Shown: positions 26,402-37,850, counted from the first letter of the stretch. The stretch is 64,000 nt of DNA from CAJFUR01 sp904420575 (GCA_965119745.1 OZ221973.1:2480001-2544000), one strand, 5' to 3'. Program-made: numbers and translations. The notes: generated from the sequence alone by a model not told the origin.

Positions 26402-27462
26402 TCCAAAGCTCCTATCAGTTCGTTGACGTCATGCACGCCATGCCGGTCGCAATACTGCGCTATCCCGTCGATCACCTCGACCGTCGCTGTCGGGTTCGCG
26501 AAGTTGGCGGTTCCCACGGCCACCGCCGTGGCGCCTGCCAGCAAGAACTCCACCGCGTCGGCGGCGGTGGCTATGCCGCCCATGCCCAGAAGCGGCACCT
26601 GCACCGCTTTCGCGCACTCCCACACCATGCGCAGGGCCACCGGCTTCACGGCCGGGCCGGACAGGCCCCCCACGACGCGGGCGAGCTGGGGGCGTCGGCG
26701 CTCCGCGTCGATGGCCATGCCCAGAATCGTGTTGATGAGCGAGAGCGCGTCGGCGCCGGCGGCCTCGGCCGCGCGTGCGATCTCGGTCACGTCGGTGACG
26801 TTGGGCGTGAGCTTCACGACGAGCGGGCGCTTCGTGGCGGCGCGGCAGCGGGACACCACCTTTTCCACGCTTGCGGCGCTCGTGCCGATGGTCATGCCGC
26901 CGGCGTCCACGTTCGGGCACGAGATGTTCACCTCGTAGGCGTCCACCGGGGCGTCTTCCAGCGCCTCGATGACCTGCACGTACTCGTCAAAGCTATGGCC
27001 GGACACGTTCACGATGACCGTGGCGCCCCGCGCTTGCAGCCACGGCAGGTCGTGCTCTTTGAGGTGCGCGACGCCGGGATTCTGCAGGCCGATGGAGTTG
27101 AGCATGCCGCTGGGCGTCTCGGCGATGCGCGGGCTCTCGTTGCCCTCCCAACCGTTCAGCGACACGCCCTTCGTCGTGACGGCGCCAAGGGAGGCCACAT
27201 CGACGAAATCGTTGTACTCGCGCCCCGCGGCGAACGTGCCGGACGCCACGGTCACGGGGTTCTTCATCTCCAGCCCCCCCAGACTCACCGTCATGCCGAC
27301 CTTGGTCGGAAGCGGCTGCCGAGGCGACCCCTCCACCAAGCGAGTTCCGCACGTGCCGGACAGTCCAGTGGACTGTCCGTGCAAGCCCAGGACTGTCTGA
27401 GCGACTGGAGGGGTCGCCTCGGCTGCAGCAGCCACAGGTTGCCTGGCGTCGAATCTCGTCAT
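26395..27462 (-). CDS. pyrD: dihydroorotate dehydrogenase 1B catalytic subunit with N-terminal insert
   Basis: A 355-residue FMN enzyme oxidising dihydroorotate to orotate, with electrons leaving through PyrK. The core (about 57-355) is a normal PyrDB. SLGGLEMKNPVTVASGTF is the opening, NISCPNVDAGG the segment with the active-site cysteine, and GMGGIATAADAVEF the phosphate site. Residues 1-56 are extra, and about 37 of them are translated from a family B palindromic repeat (27315-27426). The ATG at 27462 is coupled to the pyrK stop (TGATG) with GGAAGG upstream. The internal ATG at 27294 would give the normal 299 residues but has a weak RBS. Confidence 0.93.
   Translation of the reverse strand: MTRFDARQPVAAAAEATPPVAQTVLGLHGQSTGLSGTCGTRLVEGSPRQPLPTKVGMTVSLGGLEMKNPVTVASGTFAAGREYNDFVDVASLGAVTTKGVSLNGWEGNESPRIAETPSGMLNSIGLQNPGVAHLKEHDLPWLQARGATVIVNVSGHSFDEYVQVIEALEDAPVDAYEVNISCPNVDAGGMTIGTSAASVEKVVSRCRAATKRPLVVKLTPNVTDVTEIARAAEAAGADALSLINTILGMAIDAERRRPQLARVVGGLSGPAVKPVALRMVWECAKAVQVPLLGMGGIATAADAVEFLLAGATAVAVGTANFANPTATVEVIDGIAQYCDRHGVHDVNELIGALEC
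27315..27426 (-). repeat. structured palindromic repeat, family B copy 2 (in frame in pyrD)
   Basis: Outer arms at 27315-27334 and 27407-27426 pair at 19 of 20 positions. The 72-nt core begins ACCAAGCGAGTTCCGCACG and ends TGTCTGAGCGACT, matching copy 1. A perfect inner hairpin GGACAGTCC/GGACTGTCC is present. The pyrD frame reads straight through with no stop. Confidence 0.8.
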
Positions 27463-28286
27463 CACCACACCACCTTCCGAGCGTCGAACACGGGGCCGTC
27501 CACGCACGCACGCTGCTTGCCGTCGGTGGTGTCGACCACGCAGGACAGGCAGGCTCCGATGCCACAGGCCATGCGGCGTTCCATCGACACCTCGCAGGGC
27601 ACCCCGGCCTCGGCGGCCATGGCGGCTACGATCCTCATGAGGGGCTCGGGGCCGCAAACAGCCAGGTAGTCATAAGGTTCGCCCGCAGCCTTGGCGTCGG
27701 CGAGAGCCTCTTCCACCAGCGAGGTGCAGAAGCCCTCGCGGCCGAAGCTGCCGTCGTCGGTGGCGCAGCGCGGCGCGTCGTCGCAGGCAGGAGCCGCGGC
27801 CAGAAGCGCCTCGTAGCGCTCACGGCACGTAAGCGCGGCCTGCGTCTGGGCGCCCAGCACCACGTCGGTGCGCACGCCCGCATTCACCAGGCTTTCGGCC
27901 AGCATGAACAGCGGAGCCGCACCCACGCCGCCGCCCACGAGCAGCGCGCGGCGCACATCCGCCGGCGGCTGCCAGGCGCGGCCGACCGGCCCCACGAGCT
28001 CGACGTCGCCCGCAAAGGGCCCGTCGGCCTGAAGCTCCGTCATGTGCGCGCTGCCGAATCCGACCGCCTGGTAGAGGATTTCCAGCGTGCCGGCCTCCCC
28101 GTCGCGAGCATACACCGAGAACGGGCGGCGCAGGATGTGCGCCTCCATGCCCGGCACCTTCATATGCACGAACTGGCCAGGCTCGATGGCCGCCGCGATC
28201 TGCGGCGCTTCGAGCGTCATCAGGTAGAGGCTCGGGCCCACTCCCGCATTCGACAGGATGCGTGCCCGTTCGTTGACCAAAGCCAC
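27462..28286 (-). CDS. pyrK: dihydroorotate dehydrogenase electron transfer subunit
   Basis: A 274-residue FAD/[2Fe-2S] subunit linking PyrD to NAD. LRRPFSVYARDG is the FAD motif and VGGGVGAAPLFMLAE the NAD-binding turn. The C-terminal cluster ligands are in MACGIGACLSCVV and RACVDGPVF. The stop TGA overlaps the pyrD ATG by one base. It is the first gene of pyrKDF; no PyrR-type leader is obvious ahead of it. Confidence 0.95.
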   Translation of the reverse strand: MALVNERARILSNAGVGPSLYLMTLEAPQIAAAIEPGQFVHMKVPGMEAHILRRPFSVYARDGEAGTLEILYQAVGFGSAHMTELQADGPFAGDVELVGPVGRAWQPPADVRRALLVGGGVGAAPLFMLAESLVNAGVRTDVVLGAQTQAALTCRERYEALLAAAPACDDAPRCATDDGSFGREGFCTSLVEEALADAKAAGEPYDYLAVCGPEPLMRIVAAMAAEAGVPCEVSMERRMACGIGACLSCVVDTTDGKQRACVDGPVFDARKVVW

Positions 28287-28357
28287 GCGCGTACGTCCTT
28301 CCCCTCGCGAACCGCCAGCCCTTCAAAGGGGCCGCGAAACTTGTCTCTTGACCGCTG

Positions 28358-28366
28358 ATTGTATCA
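28358..28366 (-). promoter_or_regulatory. extended -10 promoter of pyrKDF
   Basis: The minus strand reads TGATACAAT, 71 bp before the pyrK ATG. The same 9-mer occurs ahead of the TPM gene (42430-42438). The leader contains CCCTTTGAAGGG. Confidence 0.45.
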
Positions 28367-28471
28367 TCCCCGCCAAGGAACACCCATCTGACAAGCCAGA
28401 ATGCGAAGGAAAAGACAAATCCCACCACCTGCGCCTTCTTCAAAGTGGGATTCGAAGGAAAACTCGCACGC

Positions 28472-28705
28472 ATGACGGAAACAAACGGCGGAACAGTTGT
28501 CTTGCAGATTGTTGGGCTTCAGATTGCGGTATTGAGCCTTTTGCTTGAGGCGGAAGCGCTACTGAGGAAGTTGCCGTCGGAAGATTGGCACCTGTCGTCC
28601 CAAGAGGACGAACCGAGGCACCAGTATCATTCCGAACCGCCGAAGCTGATCCGAGAGCCGCAGACAGCGCAAACTACCTGTTGCTCGCCTGTTATTGAGA
28701 CATAA
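28472..28705 (+). CDS. possible small protein, unknown
   Basis: A 77-residue frame from ATG 28472. It has a hydrophobic leucine-rich stretch (VVLQIVGLQIAVLSLLLEAEALL), then a Ser/Glu/His/Gln-rich tail. The region 28290-28740 has clearly lower G+C than its surroundings. AAGGA lies about 12 nt upstream, which is far for an RBS. It may be a remnant of acquired DNA. The rest of 28287-28804 holds only the pyrK promoter and a hairpin. Confidence 0.25.
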   Translation: MTETNGGTVVLQIVGLQIAVLSLLLEAEALLRKLPSEDWHLSSQEDEPRHQYHSEPPKLIREPQTAQTTCCSPVIET

Positions 28706-28746
28706 TCAAGATGGACGTGGGAACTGATTTTGTCCTGCTAAAGACC

Positions 28747-28806
28747 AGGGCCTGTTAGGCATTAATGCAAGGTGCCACCCCCTGGGGCGGACGTGAAACA
28801 GGCCCT
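28747..28806 (-). terminator. terminator-like structure after DUF2812 gene
   Basis: Perfect 10-bp arms AGGGCCTGTT/AACAGGCCCT enclose 40 nt with an inner CCCC/GGGG hairpin. The structure overlaps the DUF2812 stop. Confidence 0.45.
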
Positions 28807-29395
28807 ACTCCCGAATGGCGCGTTCCTTCTTGAGACGGTCGATGTGGCACGCGACTCGAACAGTCTGCGCAACCATCACCACTAAAAGAACGAGCAGGAT
28901 TGCGGCAATAACGAGAAAGAGCGCGTCGCCCGCCGAAAGCACCGGGCCCATCGCCTGCTCGAACGCCGGCGCGCCGACATGGGCGAACGCCACAAGCTGA
29001 AGCACGACTGCGAGCAGCTCCACTCCGAGCACAACAAGCAGGAGCGTGCGGATGCGCCGCAGGTGCGCGATGCGCGAGTCGAGGTCGGAGAACAGGTCGA
29101 AGGGGCCGTCTACCGAGCGGCGGCGGAAGTAGACCCAGCGGCCGCACGCGGCCACGTGCTCGATTCCCGCGTCCTCCATGAAGCGAAGGTAACGCTCGCT
29201 TTCCGCCGCGCTCGGCAGGTTTTCAAGCAACTCGAGTTTGTGGCAGTACTCCCCCGGCGCACCCTGTTCGAACACGTAGCGCACGCCGGTGGTGTCCACG
29301 AGGTTCCAGCCGAGGGCCGCCATGTCGTTCAGCCAGCGTTCCTCCCGTTCGAACCCCCAAGCCCAGAACACCTTGTGGACGACTTTCCTGTTCAT
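28805..29395 (-). CDS. DUF2812 membrane protein (PadR partner)
   Basis: A 196-residue protein. The N-terminal cytosolic part (KVFWAWGFEREERWLNDMAALGWNLVD) is the DUF2812 signature. It is followed by YVFEQGAPGEYCHKLELL and by two helices (about 120-141 and 160-180). The start ATG overlaps the padR stop as ATGA. DUF2812 proteins are routinely encoded after PadR regulators and are thought to work with them, perhaps sensing membrane-active compounds; this is family association, not proof. Confidence 0.8.
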   Translation of the reverse strand: MNRKVVHKVFWAWGFEREERWLNDMAALGWNLVDTTGVRYVFEQGAPGEYCHKLELLENLPSAAESERYLRFMEDAGIEHVAACGRWVYFRRRSVDGPFDLFSDLDSRIAHLRRIRTLLLVVLGVELLAVVLQLVAFAHVGAPAFEQAMGPVLSAGDALFLVIAAILLVLLVVMVAQTVRVACHIDRLKKERAIRE

Positions 29396-29709
29396 CGCGA
29401 CCATCCTTCCACGACGCGCTCTCCGTTTTCCAGAAGCTCGCGCAGACGCGCCAACTCGCCTTCCACGACGCTGCGACCTGCGGCGGTGATGCGGTACTCT
29501 CGCTTGCGTCCGCCGCCCGACGCGGGCATCTCCTCGATCCAGCCCTTCTCCACCAGCGTGCCGAGCGCGCCGTACAGCGTGCCCGCCGCCAAGCGCACCC
29601 GGCCGTTGCTGAGCGCCTCGGCGTTCTGCATGATGCCGTAGCCGTGCAAAGGCTCGCCAAGCGAAAGCAGGATGTAGAACACCGCCTCCGTGAGCGCAAT
29701 CGCTTCCAT
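29392..29709 (-). CDS. PadR family transcriptional regulator
   Basis: A 105-residue PadR-type winged helix. ALTEAVFYILLSLGEPLHGYGIMQ (split over 4-27), AAGTLYGALGTLVEKGWIEE and REYRITAAGR are diagnostic. It is translationally coupled to the DUF2812 gene. A palindrome TTATATCG-N5-CGATATAA lies 31 bp upstream and is a likely autoregulatory operator. Confidence 0.93.
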   Translation of the reverse strand: MEAIALTEAVFYILLSLGEPLHGYGIMQNAEALSNGRVRLAAGTLYGALGTLVEKGWIEEMPASGGGRKREYRITAAGRSVVEGELARLRELLENGERVVEGWSR

Positions 29710-29739
29710 GACGCTCCCTTCCCGTTGTATCTGCTTCCG

Positions 29740-29760
29740 TTATATCGCGCACCGATATAA
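29740..29760. promoter_or_regulatory. candidate PadR operator
   Basis: A perfect 8-bp inverted repeat, TTATATCG cgcac CGATATAA, in the region between padR and the divergent winged-helix gene. Its A+T-rich form and position suit PadR autoregulation and possibly control of both genes. Confidence 0.6.
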
Positions 29761-29893
29761 ATATCAAGGAGAAGACTGCCGAGGAAGGCCTATCGCTCTT
29801 TGAGCTTTGCGGGATGCTCTAAACAAGGGAGGTACGGAGAGCGTGTGGTATGGTGAATCGAACGGATAGCGAGGCTTCGGGAAGGCGACGGAC

Positions 29894-30988
29894 ATGACGG
29901 ACGTGAGCGTCGAGCAGGTGCGGGCGTTCAGGTTGCATGCGCAACATCTGGATGGATGGCTGCCACGTACGAGCGCTTTGGAAGTCGTGGGCGCATGTGA
30001 GATGCAGAATTCGCCGCCGGGTACGTGGGAGACGGCGCTTGCGAACCGCATAGAGGGTTGCAACTCGACCGACGCCCTGCGGTTGCTGCACGAGGAGCGG
30101 TCGCACATCCAAACGTGGAGCCTGCGCGGTGCGCCGTACGTCTTCCCCACCGCCGAGGCCGACGCCTTTCTGACAGCGCTCGTACCCGGGCGCGGCGAGC
30201 CATGGATCTACACGGACGGTATCGGACTTGCGCTCGATGCGCTCGGGATAGGATTCGGCGAGGCGCTGACGCTGGCGCTGCAAGCCATGCCGCGCCTTGA
30301 CGAAGTGACGATCGCGAGCAAGGTTGCGCTCGATCAGACGCTTGCCGACTGGGTGGAGCCGCTGCTGCCGCTGGAAAAGCGCGCTGCATGGCGCTCGCCG
30401 TCGATGTACGGCAACCCTGACAAGCAGACCGTCGGCGGCGCGGCAGTGTCGTTCTTGCTGCGGCCGTGCGCGTTTCTCGGCCTGGTGGCGTTCGGCGAGC
30501 GCGACGGCATGACGCCCACCTTCACCTCGTTCAAGCGGTGGACCGGGCACGCCCTTGACGTGCGCCCCGATGCGCAGGCGCGCCGTCTATGGGCGACCGT
30601 CGCCGACGAGCTGGAACCGGTGTCTGCGGCCGGCTCGCGTGCCTTCGTCCTCGCGTCCGACCGCGAACGCCTCTGCGAGCGGCCCGCCTTCCCCCGCGAC
30701 CTTTTGCTGTTGGGCGCGCACGACCCCTACCTCGACCAACGCGACCGCGCGACATTACAATCCGACAAGGCTCTGCAACGCCGCATCTGGCGCACCGTTG
30801 CAAACCCCGGCGCCATCGTGCTGCGCGGCGAGGTGCTGGGCCTGTGGACAACCAAGAAAAAGGGCGCGAAGCTGGAGACCGCCTTCGAACTCTGGTCCGA
30901 CGAGCCCGATCGCACCCGCCTCCAAGATTTAGCCGAAGCCCACGCCGCTGCCCGCAACCTCGAACTCGCCAGCACGACCTTCGCCTGA
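29894..30988 (+). CDS. winged-helix DNA-binding domain protein (AlkZ/HTH_42-like)
   Basis: A 364-residue protein resembling the winged helix DNA-binding family that includes the DNA glycosylase AlkZ. It opens VEQVRAFRLHAQHLDGW, continues with ALRLLHEERSHIQTWSLRGAPYVFP, and has GKALRR-like segments later (RDLLLLGAHDPYLDQRD, then GAIVLRGEVLGLW). In AlkZ a QxQ or QxD-type catalytic motif is expected early; here EERSHIQTW occupies that place, so glycosylase activity is uncertain. It is divergent from padR and the PadR operator. Confidence 0.7.
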   Translation: MTDVSVEQVRAFRLHAQHLDGWLPRTSALEVVGACEMQNSPPGTWETALANRIEGCNSTDALRLLHEERSHIQTWSLRGAPYVFPTAEADAFLTALVPGRGEPWIYTDGIGLALDALGIGFGEALTLALQAMPRLDEVTIASKVALDQTLADWVEPLLPLEKRAAWRSPSMYGNPDKQTVGGAAVSFLLRPCAFLGLVAFGERDGMTPTFTSFKRWTGHALDVRPDAQARRLWATVADELEPVSAAGSRAFVLASDRERLCERPAFPRDLLLLGAHDPYLDQRDRATLQSDKALQRRIWRTVANPGAIVLRGEVLGLWTTKKKGAKLETAFELWSDEPDRTRLQDLAEAHAAARNLELASTTFA

Positions 30989-31099
30989 CCTGAGCATTAC
31001 CTTAGCCAAACTGCTGAGCGGAAACAGCGGAACAGCACTTGCGCCCGCCGTGCGAATGGAAGAACATGGGCGTAAACAGTCGCGAGCTTAGGAGCGCCC

Positions 31100-31567
31100 A
31101 TGGAGAAGCTGCCACCCATTGCGAAGGTCTACGAAGCCTGGAGCGCCGTCGCGGACGGGCGCGTGAAGCTGCATCCCGACGAGCGGCGTGCAACCGTCAC
31201 GTCCTCGAACGGCGAAAAGGAGTACACGGTGTCCTGGGACGAGGACGGCGCAGCGTACTCCTCGAACGACAACGCCACGTACTGGCAGGGCTACGCGGGC
31301 TACCCCGTCATCGCCGTGCTCATGGAGCAGGGCGAACTCCCGCTCGACCGAGCCGCCGCAGAAGCGTTCGCCCACGTGGACTGGACCTACCTCAACGAGC
31401 GCTTCAAGCGCGACTACGCCGCGGCCGTCGCGCACGTCGTCGCGGCACGCGGCCTCGACGCAGACCGCGTGGAAGCCGCCGCGCAGACCGCCTACGACGC
31501 CCTGGCCGCCCTCGACCTCGCCGTCAAGCGCGGCTCCGTCCGCCCGCCTAGGACAAAGAAGGCCTGA
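31100..31567 (+). CDS. conserved-looking hypothetical protein
   Basis: A 155-residue soluble protein: EKLPPIAKVYEAWSAVADGRV, TVSWDEDGAAYSSNDNATYWQGYAG, then an Ala-rich helical part (AAAVAHVVAARGLDADRVEAAAQ) and a basic end PPRTKKA. No family recognised. Strong codon bias and the spacing in a plus-strand trio (winged-helix protein, this, DUF3267) support it as a real gene. Confidence 0.65.
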   Translation: MEKLPPIAKVYEAWSAVADGRVKLHPDERRATVTSSNGEKEYTVSWDEDGAAYSSNDNATYWQGYAGYPVIAVLMEQGELPLDRAAAEAFAHVDWTYLNERFKRDYAAAVAHVVAARGLDADRVEAAAQTAYDALAALDLAVKRGSVRPPRTKKA

Positions 31568-31690
31568 CGGCGAGGTGTTCGCTACCCGCACGGACGAGGC
31601 GAGCAAGGTTCGACACGAGCGAAAACCAAGCAGGGAGTGGCGCATCCGGTATACTGATCGCGACGGAAACGGGAGCGCGGAAGGAGCGCC

Positions 31691-32320
31691 ATGGCCAACA
31701 CGGAACGCACGCTGACGAATGCGGAGCTTGCGCGCAAGGAGGCTTTCGAACAGGCTCGGGTCGAATTGGAAGCGCAGGGATACCGGATACATCCGCTCGT
31801 GATCAGCGTTGTCTCGGCGAACGTGGGCGCGCTCGCGACGGCGTTGCCGCTCGACGTCGTGCTGGGCGCCGGATTCTTCCTGTTGCATCCTTTCGGAAGC
31901 GTGTCCTTCCAGCTTGTCGATCTGCTGTTCGCGTTTCTGGCGTTCGTCGTGCTGACCGTGGTGCACGAACTCGTCCACGGCCTCACGTGGAGCCTGTTCG
32001 CGAAGAGCGGATGGAAGTCCGTGTCGTTCGGCGTGATCTGGAAGTACCTCACGCCGTACTGCACCTGCAACGAGGCGCTGTCCCGTCGCGCCTACATTGT
32101 CGGGGCGCTCATGCCCACGCTGGTGCTGGGGATTCTCCCCGTGCTGGCGGCGTACGCGACGGGGTCGCTGTTCCTGCTGGTCGTTGGATTGCTCATGATC
32201 CTGGGAGGGGGCGGCGACCTGACCATCGCCCTCAAGATGCTGCGATTCAAGCCCGATGGAGGCGAAGTGCTCTATCTGGACCACCCCTACGAATGCGGCC
32301 TGGTGGCGTTCGTCCGCTAG
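31691..32320 (+). CDS. DUF3267-type membrane protein with HExxH-like motif
   Basis: A 209-residue membrane protein of four or more helices. VVHELVHGLTW (about 77-87) is a zincin-like HExxH motif within the second hydrophobic segment. GALMPTLVLGILPVLAAY is the third, and LLVVGLLMILGGGGDLTIALKML ends with an asparagine-free GGGGD metal-type turn. The layout matches DUF3267 putative membrane metallopeptidases. Substrate unknown. The stop overlaps a convergent minus-strand frame by 4 nt. Confidence 0.7.
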   Translation: MANTERTLTNAELARKEAFEQARVELEAQGYRIHPLVISVVSANVGALATALPLDVVLGAGFFLLHPFGSVSFQLVDLLFAFLAFVVLTVVHELVHGLTWSLFAKSGWKSVSFGVIWKYLTPYCTCNEALSRRAYIVGALMPTLVLGILPVLAAYATGSLFLLVVGLLMILGGGGDLTIALKMLRFKPDGGEVLYLDHPYECGLVAFVR

Positions 32321-32418
32321 AGGCTTCGCACGTACCTGACCTCGCGCAGGGGCGCACCGCCGACTTCCGTGACCAACTCGTCACTGAACGAAGATCGTCT
32401 GTCGGAGGCGGAGATCAT
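32317..32418 (-). pseudogene. 33-codon frame after the nucleotidyltransferase, possible truncated HEPN partner
   Basis: The frame starts at an ATG overlapping the nucleotidyltransferase stop (ATGA) and opens MISASDRRSS. That is the position and coupling expected for the HEPN partner of an MNT gene, but it stops after 33 codons. It has no RxxxxH catalytic motif. It may be a remnant cut off where the convergent membrane-protein gene ends. Confidence 0.3.
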
Positions 32419-32717
32419 AGGAGCACGCCCTCCTTGTCGATCGCGTCGAGCAACGGACTTCCGTCCAACAACTCGCTGCGTTCGTACACGTCGACGCGTT
32501 TGCCGGACGCCTCGTGGAGTTCTTCTGCGATAGCGAACACCGACCGGCACCTGAAACCTTCGCCACCGTATACAAGCACGTCGAGATCGGATTCTGGAGT
32601 TGCGGTACCGCGAGCGTACGACCCGAACACCACGGCTTTTTCAACGTTGTGCCGATCGATGATGGGCCTGAGCATGCCCGTCAGCTCGTCCAACGTGTAT
32701 ATCTTGGTTTCGACCAT
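32415..32717 (-). CDS. minimal nucleotidyltransferase (MNT) domain protein
   Basis: A 100-residue protein of the polymerase-beta-like MNT family. FGSYARGTATPESDLDVLV holds the GSxxxG and DxD catalytic elements. MNT proteins usually pair with a HEPN RNase as antitoxin that AMPylates it. Here only a 33-codon frame follows. The start ATG at 32717 is chosen for AAAGGTGAGG upstream; another at 32738 is possible. Confidence 0.8.
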   Translation of the reverse strand: MVETKIYTLDELTGMLRPIIDRHNVEKAVVFGSYARGTATPESDLDVLVYGGEGFRCRSVFAIAEELHEASGKRVDVYERSELLDGSPLLDAIDKEGVLL

Positions 32718-32910
32718 GGCCTCACCTTTCGCCACCAAAGACTCACATGGTCATTCTACCGCATAAGCCTTATGCCGAGCGCCACCGAATAGCGACGGTT
32801 GCCCCGCCCGAATGCTTGTCCCGAAAAACCAGTCGCGCGCATGCTGGCAGCGCGCATGCTGGCAGCGCGCAGGACGCTTCGTCCCTGCGCGCCTCCTTTT
32901 CTTGATGCGC

Positions 32911-36156
<3,246 letters not shown>

Positions 36157-37716
36157 TTAGTCCACCTCCTCCCCATGACGGCCTTCTCTGGTGGGCATCT
36201 CGCCTTTCAGAACCTGCGGTTGCTCGCACACGGCGCGAAGGCCGCTTTGCTCGTCAGATCGGCCGCTCGGCCGGGAAGCATGTTTGTCAACAAGCCGCTG
36301 GCTTGTTGACTCAAGGCAACCTGCTCCGCCAGAGAAGCCCTGCTCCTTTGTTGTGGGAACCGCCGCTCCCGGGACCGTGGCGGCCTGGGCGCCGAACGTC
36401 CAGCCGGCCAGGCGGTCGGCGGCGATGTCGATGTCCAGGTAGTCCTCGCGGCCTTCCATCAAGCGAGAGAAGGCGGTGAACAGGTAATGCGCGTCGGTGG
36501 GGCCGGGCGAGGCCTCGGGGTGGTACTGCACGGAGAACGCGGGGATGTCCAGAAACGCGATGCCCTCGGCCGTGCCGTCGTTCAGGTTCACGTGCGTGAG
36601 GCGGATGCGGCCGAAGCGCTCGTTCTGCACGACGGGCGCCACGTGGGCGTTCGCCCAGAAGCGCAGGTCGTCCTCATGCCCCTTGAAGCCGCCCGACAGC
36701 TCGGGCACCAACGGCCCCAGGCTGGGGAACAGAAGGCCGAACCCGTGGTTCTGCGCCGTGATCTCCACGCGCCCGGTGAGCAGGTTCATGACCGGGTGGT
36801 TGCCGCCGCGGTGGCCGAACTTCAGCTTCTCGATGGAGGCCCCGGCGGCCTTGCTGATCATCTGGTGGCCCAGGCAGATGCCGAAGACCGGCACCTTGCC
36901 CAAAAGCTTCTCCACCTGGGTGTACGTGCCCTCGACCGCCTCGGGGTCGCCCGGGCCGTTCGACAGGAACACGCCGTCGGGGCGCGCGGCCAGCACCTCT
37001 TCGGCCGGCGTGTCCCAAGGCACCACCGTCAGATCGCAGCCCGAGCGCACCAGGTTGTGCAGGATGGACTTCTTCGCGCCGCAGTCGTAGGCGATCACGG
37101 AAAAGCGGGGGCTGGCCGGAGGCGTGACGGCGAACGCGTGGCTTTGCGGCAGGTCGTCGGCGGACACGGCATGGCCCTGCGCGCACGACACGGTGGCGGC
37201 CAGGTTCTGCCCGACGATGGACTCGCTCGCACGCACCTTCTCGAGCAGGCTCTTCTCGTCCAGGTCCACGGTCGAGAGCACGGCGCGCTGGGCGCCATGG
37301 TCGCGCACGTGGCGCACGAGCGCACGCGTGTCCACGCCTTCGATGGCGATCACGCCGTGCTCGGCCAGGTATGCGGGAAGCGCGAGGTCGCTGCGCCAGT
37401 TCGAAGGCGCCGTGCACAGGTCGCGCACCACCAGCCCGCGCAGGGCGGGCCGGTCGGACTGGCAGTCGTCGCGGCTCACGCCGTAGTTGCCTATCTGGGG
37501 ATACGTCATGGTGACGATCTGGCCGGCATACGACGGGTCGGTGATCACCTCCAGGTACCCTTCGAGGGACGTGTTGAAGCATATCTCGCCGTACGTTTCT
37601 CCCGAAGCCGCGCACGACGTGCCGCGGAAGACGGCGCCGTCTTCCAGCACGAGCAGGGCCGAAGCACTCGCGGGCTTCGACGTTCCTTGCATGAGCCTCT
37701 CGCTGATCTCGCTCAA
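36157..37716 (-). CDS. carA: carbamoyl-phosphate synthase small subunit with C-terminal extension
   Basis: A 519-residue glutaminase subunit supplying ammonia to CarB. The class I amidotransferase triad is intact: Cys281 in GICLGHQ, His399 and Glu401 in YHPEASPGP. Ordinary CarA ends about 20 residues later, but here about 95 more follow (425-519). The tail is low in hydrophobics and partly encoded by a palindromic segment. The start is TTG at 37716 with AAGGAA upstream; the nearby ATG is out of frame. A PyrR-type attenuator precedes it. Confidence 0.95.
   Translation of the reverse strand: MSEISERLMQGTSKPASASALLVLEDGAVFRGTSCAASGETYGEICFNTSLEGYLEVITDPSYAGQIVTMTYPQIGNYGVSRDDCQSDRPALRGLVVRDLCTAPSNWRSDLALPAYLAEHGVIAIEGVDTRALVRHVRDHGAQRAVLSTVDLDEKSLLEKVRASESIVGQNLAATVSCAQGHAVSADDLPQSHAFAVTPPASPRFSVIAYDCGAKKSILHNLVRSGCDLTVVPWDTPAEEVLAARPDGVFLSNGPGDPEAVEGTYTQVEKLLGKVPVFGICLGHQMISKAAGASIEKLKFGHRGGNHPVMNLLTGRVEITAQNHGFGLLFPSLGPLVPELSGGFKGHEDDLRFWANAHVAPVVQNERFGRIRLTHVNLNDGTAEGIAFLDIPAFSVQYHPEASPGPTDAHYLFTAFSRLMEGREDYLDIDIAADRLAGWTFGAQAATVPGAAVPTTKEQGFSGGAGCLESTSQRLVDKHASRPSGRSDEQSGLRAVCEQPQVLKGEMPTREGRHGEEVD
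36180..36340 (-). repeat. palindromic segment inside the carA C-terminal tail
   Basis: Arms GGCCTTCTCTGG (36180-36191) and CCAGAGAAGCCC (36329-36340) pair at 11 of 12 positions. They enclose a perfect 11-bp hairpin GTCAACAAGCC-GCT-GGCTTGTTGAC (36286-36310). It is translated as the extra tail of CarA. It shares no sequence with families A or B. Confidence 0.55.
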
Positions 37717-37748
37717 TCCATTTCCTTCCGTCCGGGCAACGCGCCTAC

Positions 37749-37850
37749 AAAAAACGCCTCAATCTGATGACGAGGCGCACGGATGCAGGGGGTATGTTGC
37801 GCACCTTGTCGGTCTCTCGGGACCGCCTTTAAAGGCCACCCGACAGTATA
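37749..37850 (-). promoter_or_regulatory. PyrR-type attenuator and promoter of carAB
   Basis: In sense order: -10 TATACT (37845-37850), then a PyrR-binding-type hairpin CGGTCCCGAGAGACCGACAA with CCTTTAAAGG before it (37802-37837), then an intrinsic terminator CGCCTC-loop-GAGGCG followed by TTTTTT (37749-37777). The conserved GAGAG loop and flanks match the leader of pyrR. PyrR bound to UMP should favour termination. Confidence 0.85.

Noticed and set aside
28320..28358. A third PyrR site ahead of pyrK
   Set aside because: GGTCAAGAGACAAG resembles the GAGAG loop, but no matching stem or T-run terminator follows.
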